This document shows positions 1 through 18,623 of a stretch of DNA of 64,000 bases, piece after piece. A program made the position numbers and the translations under genes. The stretch spans positions 372,001 to 436,000 of the forward strand of contig JASANH010001455.1 of the NCBI GenBank assembly GCA_030248295.1, in the 5' to 3' direction. The notes below the pieces were generated by a model, which was given only the letters and a program-made list of their open reading frames with translations, made no database searches and was not told where the DNA came from. This stretch comes from Mesodorylaimus sp. YZB2_4. Its lineage: Eukaryota > Nematoda > Enoplea > Dorylaimida > Dorylaimidae. Each line of letters starts with the position of its first letter. Position 1 is the first letter of the stretch.

Positions 1-304
1 AATATTTCAGAAGGGGAAATATAGAGACCTTGGCGGATGATTGAATTAATAGAGGGGAAGGAGGGGATTTGTTTGCTAATTTGTAACTGATTCTTCGCTC
101 GCCTGATTTTGAATGCAATGATAAATACTGCACTAAAAATTATCCAAGGAAAGGGAATCTGTGGCTTTTAATTTGCTGGCTACTCAGGGTGGGTTTTAGG
201 TCATCTATAGCCAATGAAAAGCGCTCTCTTCACAAAATCCCGATCCCGATCCCGGTCGGGATTGAGCGAGTCCCGATCCCGATCGCGATCCCGAACGAAA
301 GCTA
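1..304. mobile_element. hAT-type MITE, copy A (cut by window edge)
   Basis: This is the right part of a non-coding element. It is nearly identical, in inverted orientation, to positions 58122-58430. It ends in GGGATC-rich sequence followed by CCCGAACGAAAGCTA, the complement of the TAGCG terminus seen in the two complete copies. Its left end lies outside the window. The target duplication would be the 8 bases after 304 but cannot be checked here. Confidence 0.75.
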
Positions 305-439
305 AAGGAGTACAGAATTAAGAACTGTCCTCGAACACAAGTCGGGAAGGTCCCTAAGCTAGCCCTGAGCCCCCTTCTCACCCAGTATGCCCTCGTGTGG
401 AGGTGCTTCCAGTGAAGACACAGGGAACCTGTCGTGAGC

Positions 440-830
440 TGGTCACCTCCACGGATAGGTCTAGTTCACCTTTTTCTGGGATCGGGATCAGGATTTTTTG
501 TTTGTGGTCGTACATTGTTTGCACACTCGAAGGAGATGAGTTTATTTTCCCCACTAAAGCCCACGTTAGTCATCCAGATTTTTAAGCTTTTTTCAGGTCG
601 ACTTTCAGTCATTATAAATAAGCTGAAATTGATGAGTACAATCGCAGTTTCGATACGCGTCCAGCAAGGTCAGCCTGGACTGAGTAAAATCAGTGTTGCT
701 ATCATATCGATTTGAGCCGATGTTGCTGTTGCCTCTTCATCGCTACTGCTTCATGGCAGATCTGATGGATCAGAGTGTACCATGCTCATGCATATCGTAA
801 TTATATGCAGAATCCCGATGCCTCAATGTC
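440..830. repeat. Diverged interspersed repeat, pair with 28690-29110
   Basis: The segment aligns by eye with 28690-29110. Both start near GGGATCAGGA...GGATTTTTTG and share blocks such as TTGATGAGTACA, AAATCAGTGT and ATTCGAGCTGATGTTG-like stretches. Small open frames here are not supported as genes. The two copies differ by many substitutions, so this is an old dispersed family. Its class is unknown. Confidence 0.55.
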
Positions 831-880
831 GGGATCAGGATCGGGATCCCCACCTATCCCCAGTCACCTCACAGGCTCGC

Positions 881-1669
881 TTATCAAATCATGACTGCTG
901 GCCAGCCAATATGATTGAAAGTTCCGTGGAGAACTGGGCCAGCACGGCCCAACCCGCAAAACTTTTAAAAAATATGGGGAAAAGTTTGTGGAGGCTTTTA
1001 CAAAATAGAAATCCGCTCCATGAATCAAAAAAATTCGGCTTCGAAGGAGAGGGCACCTTGTCGAGCTCAAGAAAGCGAGATAAAACATTTCACAAAACAG
1101 CGTTTGGAAGGGGGGATGGCTGAAGTGGTCGACCATTTGGGGGGGGGGGGGGGGGGGTTCGCGAGAAGGGGTCGGCATGCGGTGGGTGAGACCTTTATGG
1201 ATGGCCCCATATCAGTTTTATAATATTCAAGTTCCGCGCGCTGAGAGACCACCACGGGACTGTTTCACCAAAAAGCGATAAGCGACCAACCGCTTTAGCA
1301 ATGCTTTTCCAGCAATGAATAATCTCTGAGTTTCACCACGGACTGTTAAAAGCTGCTGGATTTTAGCAATGCTTTGGGCGAGAAAGTTTATCCACGAAAT
1401 GTGCACAGTAGGTGTCTGCTAGAATTGCTGATCAGAAAAAAAGGTGGAACGTGAGGGAGATGACCAAGAAAATCAATGATTAGAAGATATAGTCGTTCAA
1501 AAAGGAAAGATACACATTTTATCATTGTTTTTAGCAATATGCCGTCGTCTCTCAATCAAAAATTAATTATACCCAGTCTTATCGAGGAAAGCAAGACAAT
1601 ATTATTGCGAGCATTGACGAATTCTGTAACAAATGAATTAAAGTTTATGCACATGAGATATCCGGTCAC
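881..1669. other. No gene seen; uninterrupted G run at 1138-1157
   Basis: I see no exon with conserved coding sequence. The only marked feature is a run of about 20 G at 1138-1157. The region should be part of the last intron of DGKE, or lie beyond its 3' end if the missing exon was overlooked. Confidence 0.5.
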
Positions 1670-1942
1670 GTGAGATGGGCTTTACACTCGGGTACATACA
1701 CTCTCAGTGGCTTTACAGTGTACTTGCACTGGTGGACAGCAACTGCATGCTTCACACCCCCATCCAGTCCACACCATTTCCATTTTTCACTTCATTCTGT
1801 CTCGTCATCAGTCTGCCGTGCGGTCGTGTCCATCGTCGTTCGATGTAAGGGCCTCCTGCTGTCATTTTTACACTGCCGCAAAAACGATTTCTGGTTTCAG
1901 AGTTCGCATTGTTTTCCTACCGCGCCAACTGATCCATCGGAA

Positions 1943-3073
1943 ATGAATGGCAGCCGCGAGATCGCCGATTCGTCAAAGAAGCAAAACCCCGAGTCTTCTC
2001 CTTTTATGCTAGATCAGCCCGCCCCCACGCCGGAAGAGAAGAAGGGTTGGTGCGGCCGAAACAAGAAATGCTGCATCGCCATCGCAGCCATCTCGATCAT
2101 CGTGATGCTCGGAATCGCGGCTGCCTGCATCGCCTACTTCGTCGTCACAGGACGCACCACCACGACCATGGTCCCCTCGACTCGTCGAATGTCGATGACC
2201 ACCTCGCCAACGGCCCCAACATCAACTGCCAAGCCGTCGACCACCACCAGCATCCCCTCGTTCGTCGGACAATCGCGCACGTTCCTGGACGGCGTTTGCA
2301 AACCATGGAAACACGAACGTTCGTGCTGGGTTGGCTCGCCTCCAGACAAGGACTCGTGCATGTCGGGGAACTGCGCCCGCTATTCGTACGCTGTGTCAAT
2401 GAAGTCATCGAACGAATACGCGTACTACGAATTCAACGACCAATCCAAGTCTGAAACCAAGACCCCCGCCAATGGCACTGGTCTGCTGTGCGTGATGGAC
2501 GATGGGCGGCTGGGCGTGTGCACCAACGACAAGTGCGACAAGGCGTTCACTGGCCACGTCGGGAAGTGGAACGAGACGAGCGAGTGGGAGGACAACTGCG
2601 ACAAGAGGATCCGCTGCTGGAAAGGCGACGTGGGCGGATTCGACTTCACAATGGAACAGCTCGGTGATCGTCAGCGGTGCATGAGTGGGAAGACGTCATG
2701 CGGGAACAACGTGGACGCGGTCATCTGGGTGCAGCACTTGCGATGCAAAGTCGGAGACGATCGAGCGGCGATGGGGGTGTGCGAAGGTGAGTGCGAAGTG
2801 GCGGCCTGTTTTCGATTTCTGACTTTTGGTTTTTCAGGCCTGCCATTCCGAGTGTGGAAATGCGGCGAGTGCGTGCGCGGCGACGGTTGCAGTCTGGACG
2901 TCGACGGGGACTGCACGTCGTACAAATGCGGGTCGTCGAAGCCCAAAGAGATACCGGACGGGATCAAGTGCAAGGCCAGCGAGCCCGATTGGTACTGCGT
3001 CCTGGGCACGTGCATGAAGATCAACGAGACCGTCGGCCCGACCAATCCAGTCCCAGCCAAGAAGAACTGCTGA
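1943..3073 (+). CDS. Type II membrane, cysteine-rich protein (copy 1, intact)
   Basis: The model has exons 1943-2786 and 2838-3073, separated by a 51 nt GTGAGT...TTTCAG intron, giving 359 aa. An in-frame ATG follows a probable 56 nt 5'UTR intron (1845-1900). The first ~45 residues are charged and cytosolic. A lysine-flanked hydrophobic segment (CCIAIAAISIIVMLGIAAAC) lacks a cleavage site, which suggests a type II signal anchor. A Thr/Ser/Pro mucin-like stalk follows, then ~250 residues with many regularly spaced cysteines and N-glycosylation sequons (NGT, NET). The intron is a multiple of three without a stop, so retention would add 17 in-frame residues. I do not recognise the family; cysteine spacing near the C-terminus (DGIKC...WYCVLGTCM) faintly recalls ADAM-type cysteine-rich modules, but no protease domain is present. 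It lies antisense inside the last DGKE intron seen here. Confidence 0.65.
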   Translation: MNGSREIADSSKKQNPESSPFMLDQPAPTPEEKKGWCGRNKKCCIAIAAISIIVMLGIAAACIAYFVVTGRTTTTMVPSTRRMSMTTSPTAPTSTAKPSTTTSIPSFVGQSRTFLDGVCKPWKHERSCWVGSPPDKDSCMSGNCARYSYAVSMKSSNEYAYYEFNDQSKSETKTPANGTGLLCVMDDGRLGVCTNDKCDKAFTGHVGKWNETSEWEDNCDKRIRCWKGDVGGFDFTMEQLGDRQRCMSGKTSCGNNVDAVIWVQHLRCKVGDDRAAMGVCEGECEVAACFRFLTFGFSGLPFRVWKCGECVRGDGCSLDVDGDCTSYKCGSSKPKEIPDGIKCKASEPDWYCVLGTCMKINETVGPTNPVPAKKNC

Positions 3074-4053
3074 TGGAGAGATGGCGAGTGATCGAGTGAC
3101 TCATGTGCTCTGGTCGTGTGTGTTCCCACGTGATCTCTGATGAAAGAAATCCTCACAGGCGAAATCTGTGCCTACCCAGCATTGCGATAGACGCAAGTTG
3201 CCCGACCGATAAGTCTCACAGTGCAGCGAGCAATGGACCTGGGCCGCTCCGTGGTCAGCCCATCAACGGGTTAACTGGTGCTCTTCTTCGAAGGCATTCT
3301 CTCAAATTCACGGCAACCACGACGACTTTGACTTCGAGACACCTCGACGACCACTGAACACACTCCGTCCTGCCGGGAACCCATGCCCTTTGCCGAGGGG
3401 AGTCGCGGGCACATTCACAAGATGGGTCGGAATGATTGCTTAAGTGGATTGGCCCAAGGCAAGAAGTGCACCCCGCATTAGTGGAGCGAGGGAAGACAAT
3501 GAACCAGAATGCACAGCAGTGGCACTGGTCTGCTTCGCGTGGGCGATGGCTGAGTGCAGAGAGTTCGAATCCCGTCCGGGTGAAAAAGGGAAGCTGTTTA
3601 GTTCCCTACGGTCCCCCTCGCGCATGTTGTACCCTCTTTAACAAATGACTTATCACGCTAGCTATCGGGTGCCATTCTGCCATCATAAAGAGCCAGCTAG
3701 CACACGCTACTGGCTGCAATTTCCGCATTTTTTGGATAAACACTTGCGGAATGGCGGGAAAATTTGAATGTGCTGTACAGTACATACATAGATTACTCCA
3801 CCACTTTCCTGAATGACAGGTCCCCACGGCGAGACTACCACCCAATGCTATGCTCTGCTCGTACTCTAGTTGGTTAGACGTCTCCACGCACTCACTCTCA
3901 GTAGGCACTAAAGAGGGTTCGAATCCCGCTCAGGTTAAGAAGTAATTTTTGCGCGTGTTTCTACAAACGCATTCCCATTCCTTTGTCAACTAGCATTCGA
4001 CAGGACTCAACCAGCGTCCCTGGTTCTCCCCCTCGCCAGGAACACACCCTTAC
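3074..4053. other. 3' flank of the cysteine-rich gene; no further gene
   Basis: Positions 3074 to about 3350 match 16504-16770 closely, so the duplication that made copies 1 and 3 runs past the stop codon. Two tRNA T-arm-like motifs (GAGTTCGAATCCC near 3548 and GGGTTCGAATCCC near 3907) look like SINE debris. No DGKE exon following 4054 could be found. Confidence 0.55.
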
Positions 4054-7000
4054 CTGAAGTTGTGCAATGTGGAAGGAGGAATACAATCCCAGCACTTCCA
4101 ATTTGCCGTCGTCCATTGCCTGCGGTGCGTGCTCGCCTGTCCGATAGCCCAGCTCGTACAAGCGCACGCCGGCCCCCCACGACGGGATGTTCAATATGAC
4201 GATGCCTTCCAGATCGGGCAGGGCTCGTTGCCCGTCGTCGCCCAACCTCTCCCCGTCGTCCAATCGTATGGACACGTGGCGCGACAAATGTTTGCACCCT
4301 CGTTCCAACACGTCCTTCGTGCCGTACGTGAAAAATAATACCTTATTCATCAATCGACCCGACATGACCCTCGGCATGGCGTACCGACGTCGGTGCATGT
4401 TCAATGTCACCAGCGCGTCCACACCGATCGAGGCGTAGTTTGACATTTTCAGTTGCTTGCCTCGTCGACGGATGCCTGAAACGTCAGAGATGCACTCGCC
4501 CTCTTGCGCCAGCGGCCACAGTCCTGGACGGGTGATTCGGCCACACACCAGTACACAGCATGTCACACCCTGAACTAGGCCCTGAGTGGTGGATCTAATG
4601 GACAGTCGCCATCCCAGGCATTGAACCGAGGCTCCCAGGTCATGGATCGCGGGTCATGCCTGAGAGCAAAAGTGGCAATAACCCAGGCCAAAAGTGCACC
4701 AAGGGAAAGACTCGAAAGGCAAAAGCCCTTATTTCTTCCAAGACTGTGACTGTAATCGACCAGCTGAAACATTAACGAGACGGGTTGGCGCCCCAGCCAT
4801 GGGGAGTATCGACCACCCGAACCCCAGGTCATGTCATTTCATGTGTCATAATTGATCCATAGCCAAGCACTGTACAGCGCATTGGAGGAACACATTATTG
4901 GACAATCATTTCGCACCGAGGCGGGAGTCGAGCCCTCCCCTGTATGCGCACCCGACGTGAGACCCAGGTGCCGTGCACTCACCCAGAGTTTTTCCAGGAT
5001 CGATTTTGACCAACCATCGATCCAATAATGCCAGTTTGGCGGACATGGTCTCGTCCAGAAGTGCCTGGCCATCGACGTGGCCACTGCGCGATGGTCCCCA
5101 GCCGAGGACCCGACTCAAATCATTGCCCGTCCCCAACGGCAACGGACGAACGTCTGGCCGCTGATCAGGATTCGGCCAACGCATCTTCTCGATACAACTG
5201 AGGATCCATCCGATCGTGCCATCGCCACCAGCCACGAGGATTCGACATCGCACGTCGCCCGGTTTCACGAGTCGACACCACGACAGACTGACCTCGGGAG
5301 GCACATCGGCCAAATCCAATACCTGAGAAATAAGGGTCGTGCACAATCTATGGCGCCCCCTGGACGGAGGCCCAGCAGGTTCCCACAGAGCGATACACCC
5401 CGAGGGGCCCTCGCACAGCGACACTACCCCACAGTCCTCCTCACATAGTCCTCACACATTGGTGGAGCACAAAGAACACCAAACCATGTGCACACTGTGC
5501 ATTCCTGGGCAGTCGGCACTCTCCCCTGGCGGCGGCATCAAACCCCTCCGTTTGATGTTTCAGCCGTCTTCCAACCGTGCCTGGAAATAGTCCTGCCCCT
5601 TCAATGGTCCTTACCTGCACTGGGTTCAGCAATTGTCGGAACGTCTGCAGGACCAAGTCTCCCTCGCCATTGCCGCTTTGCCGATTAGCAACAACGATAA
5701 GCGGCCGCCACTCGTCCACACCACGAGGCTTGACCACTTCGCTGACCACCCTGTGCCTCCCGCCCTTCCAACCAACAGTCTTCAGGCGAACACAGTTCGG
5801 GGGCACAATCAAGTGCTTGTACTGAAAAGAGAGCTCAGTGCAGTCGGGGTCACCCGCCAGCCTGCACTCCCCACAGAATGCTGAACAGGCCGCCCTGGCC
5901 AACAAACACGAGTGTAGCACCGTCCACGGGCACGGATGGGGTCGGCATTCCTTATCCCGACCCAAAACATGATGGACTAAGATACTATAGCACTATCGAA
6001 CTACGCAACCACGTGTCGCTATGTCATGTTTTTTTGTTTTGTCATGTCGTGTTTTGTCTCAAAACCTGAGCTCGCTCCGAACTGAACTTGCTCTTTGACT
6101 GAAACTTCAAATTTTCCAAATGGCGGGAAAATTTGCATGCGCCAACTTCCCTCCGCATAAGGATCCAACCTGATCAGGGATAGTTTTCAGTCACCTATCC
6201 GACCAAAACGTTGTCTGGTCATGCATGGAGCGGAAATGATTTTTCGCGATTTCTCCAGTCAAAGAGATTTTTTACTGATTATATCCACGTTGTTGCCGCC
6301 ATTGATAGGAGCTGATCGTGAGTTTGGTACAGCCATGGTGATTGCAGCAGCACTGATAACACATCAGGATTAGCAGGTCCTCAGAAAAAGTGGGTGATTA
6401 GAAATTCGCACGCACTCGGATTGCCTGACTTTTCCAGCCTTGTATGACCCCTGGTTATGATACGCCCCCTTCTCTAGGACTGTCAGCCAGTTCGACTTGC
6501 CCGACTTACTTTTCCCAGATCGCACACCTCGCTGGCATTGCATGCAGATCGGCATTTGGTATGGACGGCCCGTTGACACCAACAGCATTTATAATCTCGC
6601 AGCCCAGGTCCATCGCCGCAGTCCTCTTTGCACACTTCGCACACACTGTTCAACGACAAATTGCCCTGCACCTGAAAAAAAGCATTTGTTGGACTTGAAT
6701 GCACGATTGGTGTGCGGACAAGGCGGATGTGCTGTGAGCATCACGAGAACACTGTGCGCTGTTCTGCAGTAACCATCTTTTCCAAAAGATCGACTGCTGA
6801 CTGCCCTCTGCTGGGCTGAATGTCAGATTGGAGAGGGGTTCGAATCCAACCCGGGCATAGTAATATCACCTTCAGGTTCCGCTTACCCACCACATACCAG
6901 ACAAACACGCCACACTGATCGCGTAGATTTTGCTTTTTCTGTCATTTTTTGTTGGAACTAGGGGAAACGGGACAGGCTTCCCTGCGCTTTCTAATTTTCG

Positions 7001-10000
7001 AGTTTCGCGCGCTAAATCTTTTAAAATCCTAAAAATCCGCACAGGGAGTCATGCGAGATCATGAAATGGAGTTTACACTCTACAAGACTTTACACTGTAC
7101 TTGCACTGGTGGACAGCAAATCCGTGCTTTACACTTTCATCGAGTCCACAGAGTCCCCACTTTTCACTTCATTCTGCTCGTCAGCTGTCCGCCGCGTGGT
7201 CGTGTCCAATCTTCTCTCAGCGTCGTTCGATATCAGGGTCTCCTCCTGCCATTTTTACACTGCCATCCAACTGATCGCTTTCTGTTTTCAGAGTTCGTGC
7301 CGTCTTCCATCTGACCATCTGATTCTTCGGGAATGAGTGGCCACCAAAAGATCGACGAGCTGCCCGGGAAAGATCAACGACGATACGTCGTGTTCGACAA
7401 ATCGCTAAAGAACAGCCTGGCACCGTCGATGCTGCGAGGGGCTCCGTCGTCCATCAACCCGCCATCCCGTCCAGGCACCGCGTCGAAGGCGCAGACGGGC
7501 ACCATCTACGAGAACGAACCGAGGGGCGCTCCATCCGCTGCCGCCAGGACCGTCTACGAGAACGAGACAAGGCGATCCGTGGACGAATCGTCGGGCATCC
7601 CCACCTGCGACAACCCGCTCCCGCTGGTGGCAGAAATCAACATCTCGATCTCAGTCAACTTCACCAAAACGACAAGCATTGGTCACCCACGATCAGGCCG
7701 CCATGATCCTCAAGACAGCGCCAGTCTGTGTTCGCCAGATCGACAACCGCACGATGATTCCCGCATCGAACGTCGTCGTTGGAAATTCGTCCTGCCGCAA
7801 AGAGCATGGCAATCAGGACCAATGAAGGGTCAGTCCATCCACAAGTGGGAGGAGGAGAACTGCTGCGATCAAAACAAGAAATGCTGGATCGCCTTCGTCG
7901 TTTTGATCATCCTGAAAGTCAGCCTCGTGACTGGCGTCGTCGTCTGCGTCTACTGGCCTCAAGAAATCACCACGGCGATGGTCCCCTCGACTCGTCGAAT
8001 GTCGATGACCACCTCGCCAACGGCCCCAACATCGACTGCCAAGCCGTCGACCACCACCAGCATCTCGTCGTTCGTCGGAGAATCGCGCACGTTGTTGGAA
8101 GGCGTCTGTGAACCACCAGAATCGTTGCGATCGTTGCGATTGGCTCGCCTCCAGATAAGGACTCGTGCACGTCGGGCAAGTGCGTCCAATATTCGTACGT
8201 GTTGACAAGGGACAAAGCGGGCGTTCAATTCAACGACCAATCCAAGTCTGAAACCAGGACCCCCGCCAACGGCACTGGTCTGCTGTGCGTGATGGACGAT
8301 GGGCGGCTGGGCGTGTGCACCAACGACAAGTGCGACAAGGCGTACACTGGCCACGTCGGGAAGTGGAACGAGACGAGCGAGTGGGAGGCACTCCGACGAT
8401 CCGTGTTGGAGGCGCAAGGCTGTGTCGCGACATGAAACAACAGCTCGCTCGTAGCGATGCAAGAATGGAAGTCGTCGTGCGGGCAGCGTGGCGCGGTCTC
8501 TGGGTAGCCCTCGTGCAAAGTCGGACATCGACGGCGATGGGCATGTTCGAAGGTGAGTGCGAAGTGGCGCCTTTTTCGATTTCTAACTTTTGGTTTTTCA
8601 GGTCTGCCATTCGAGTGTGGAATGTGGCGAGTGCGCGCGCGGCGATGGTGAGTCTGCTCGCGGGCTGCACGTCGACAAATCGGTCGTCGAAACCTATATG
8701 GCACAGCAGAATCAAGGCAGGCCAGCAGCCCAGGCACGCATCGGCCGCACTAACAATCCACATCCAGTCTCCCAAGAAGAACTGCTACGAGAGATGCTGT
8801 CGCTGCCACTTTCTCCTCATCTTTCAAAATCCTCATCTCTTTCCACCATCCTAACAGTTGTTGCCATTTATCTCTGATCAGTGTCACAGGCCACTGGTGG
8901 CAGCCTGGGCCGTTGCGTCATCAGCTTAAGGGTCAGGTGATTGCGTGATTGACTCCCCAGGCAATCAGGGCATCCTGCATAGGTACACCAAGATGTAGCA
9001 GGGATTTCCCGCCTACATCAAGGACGAGCGATGATCTGGATGCAAAATGGCAACCGTCGGCATCGATCTCCTGTTCGTGGACGATGACCAGCTGGGCGGC
9101 AAACACGAAACAGTCTGCCAGCACTTGTTTAACCCATCTGCTAAACGTTATGACATCTCCCCCATCGGGTAGCTGTTCTGGACGGAAGACATCCAGGCAC
9201 ACTATTGCCCATTAGACGCCATCCCAGAGCATTCAGCTTGGCCTTTGCCTCGAGCTGTTTTAAAAGCGCGCACAAAACGCACATCTGCCAGCGATGATGA
9301 GATGCAGGATAGCGCAAGGACAAAGGGTACGCGCATTGAAAGCAACGAGGCCGCCAGTCCGACCAATCCAATCCCCAGTGGGACACAACATTGTAACCAG
9401 CATTTCTGGCGACTGGGAGATCGATACTTCGCCAGCTGGCACACAGCAACCTCTCCGGTTGATGTTTCAGCGGCAGGTATAGTCGAGTCGCAGAGAGTTC
9501 AGTCTCTTACCCTCCCCCTGGCCCTCGGTCCGCTAATAACAGGCTGCTTTTCACGTCACGCGACCAGGCCATCATGTCTGGTGGTCTTAGAGAACGTGCA
9601 CGCTCCCTTTCTCCAAGGCCGTGCAATACTGCTGCGGTCACCTAGCATCGCCATGGCCCAGGCCTTCAAGGTCACTCAAGCTTACCCTATCCTACTCACC
9701 CAATGATGTTGCAATTGTTCAACGTCCGACGATAATTCCTTGCACTTGAATTTCTTGGCGCCACGCACGCAAGCCGCATCGATGACGATGCCGCAATAAT
9801 CGCATCGGGCTCCCCGAAATGCCCCCGTGCCACACACATTGCAATAATGACCAGGATCGAAGGCTTCCACAATCGTCCAATGATGACGATCCCCGCTCGG
9901 CGATCGCACATCGATCTCCTTCAGATCGTCGGCCGTGGCACGCACGTAACAACCGTATATTGTAATGCACACGACCAGGAATAATACTGACAGCACGGCA

Positions 10001-10023
10001 ACGATGACTGGCGCCCACCACAT
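4054..10023 (-). CDS. DGKE: Diacylglycerol kinase epsilon (3' end outside window)
   Basis: It phosphorylates diacylglycerol to phosphatidic acid at membranes. Exons (descending) are 9700-10023, 6510-6671, 5615-5821, 4983-5322 and 4054-4475, totalling 485 codons in phase. The ATG at 10023 opens MWWAPVIVAVLSVLFLVV, the N-terminal membrane segment typical of DGKE. Two C1 domains follow, the first in exon 1 (HYCNVCGTGAFRG) and the second in exon 2 (CEVCKEDCG...CQRAVHTKC). The catalytic domain carries the ATP-binding GGDGT (AGGDGTIGW) and PLGTGNDLSR. The accessory domain ends at SSFHIAQLQ. DGKE normally continues about 80 residues; no such exon was found down to position 1, so the last exon is probably off-window. 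Introns 1 and 5 host antisense copies 2 and 1 of the cysteine-rich family. Its start lies only 175 bp below the ALKBH5 stop. Confidence 0.9.
4842..4995 (-). repeat. tRNA-derived SINE fragment
   Basis: Read on the minus strand, it has a tRNA-like head ending in a B-box (GGCTCGACTCC) and then a tail resembling GAAA(A)ATNATTGTC...GTGCTTGGCTATGGAT. The same tail follows a better tRNA head at 19845-19997, so this is a SINE family and not a tRNA gene. It sits in DGKE intron 4 and just touches exon 4. Confidence 0.6.
7060..8877 (+). pseudogene. Type II membrane cysteine-rich gene, copy 2 (frameshifted)
   Basis: It is homologous to copy 1 from the 5'UTR (7060-7330) to beyond the intron near 8555-8603. 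The ATG at 7333 opens a ~195 residue cytosolic region much longer than in copy 1. This region contains two repeats, TIYENEPRGAPSAAARTVYE, with paired YENE motifs. A membrane anchor (CWIAFVVLIILKVSLVTGVV) and the same Thr-rich stalk follow. After CEPPE (about 8115-8140) the frame shifts; the ectodomain continues in another frame (8199-8435) and then loses similarity. The 5'UTR intron donor GTAAGG of copy 1 reads ATCAGG here and the coding intron is 49 nt. It could still yield a membrane-anchored cytosolic domain. It lies antisense in DGKE intron 1. Confidence 0.65.
8878..9699. other. Rest of DGKE intron 1; repeat debris only
   Basis: I see no gene. Around 9400-9500 there is an inverted fragment of the GACTGGAGCAGG family (GGTTGATGTTTCAGCGGC), which recurs near 5545, 16830, 41260, 44020 and 46290. 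Confidence 0.5.
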
Positions 10024-10127
10024 CCCTTCAAACCAATGCTCACCAACAACAATCACTGGTCACAGACAAAGCAGACAAGCGAGCAGCGCCTTGGACAGAC
10101 GAGGACTAACACTCAATCGAGATATAC

Positions 10128-10133
10128 TTTATT
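10128..10133 (-). terminator. Candidate ALKBH5 poly(A) signal AATAAA
   Basis: AATAAA on the minus strand lies 65 bp past the ALKBH5 stop and only about 105 bp before the DGKE ATG. The two transcription units are therefore almost contiguous. The call rests on motif and position only. Confidence 0.5.
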
Positions 10134-10198
10134 AAAATAACATGCAAGGGGACATAAGTTATGGCCACCCTGACTAGACTCCCCGCCCCCCCCGCTAA

Positions 10199-18250
<8,052 letters not shown>

Positions 18251-18623
18251 TTCTTTCTTCTCCTCCTCATTACAAGTTCTCTCCTCTCGAACCAAAATCC
18301 TACTGTAGTTTAACCCGTGATGCTCAGGTACCGTCTGCTTATAGGTAATTTGCGCGGGAATTCAAAACTTGACTTCTCCTACCATTTCAAAAATCAACGA
18401 ACAGTCATTCTGGCATACAAGTCTCATGAAAATAATAACCCGCTTCATCATTCGTGCATTCCCATCCAATCATGGTTAATTATCAAACCCATACAACTAA
18501 ATCGACCCCTTATCAAAATCATAACGACTACGAAATAAAAAAATAAATATTGGCACCCAAACTGGATCGGACAAAATGAATGTTCTCCGGAACTCTTGAT
18601 CAGCATCTCACACCCATGATTAA
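18251..18623. promoter_or_regulatory. TOM1-ALKBH5 gap: TOM1 3' end and ALKBH5 promoter
   Basis: The 373 bp between the TOM1 stop and the ALKBH5 ATG must hold the TOM1 3'UTR and the ALKBH5 upstream region. A GCGGGAATTCAAAACTTG motif lies near 18355. No clear core promoter motif was seen. Confidence 0.4.

Noticed and set aside
10024..10056. Longer DGKE N-terminus
   Set aside because: It would start at GTG; the ATG at 10023 directly precedes the membrane segment expected for DGKE.
18251..18295. Longer ALKBH5 N-terminus from an upstream open frame
   Set aside because: The extension would begin at TTG; the first ATG is at 18250.
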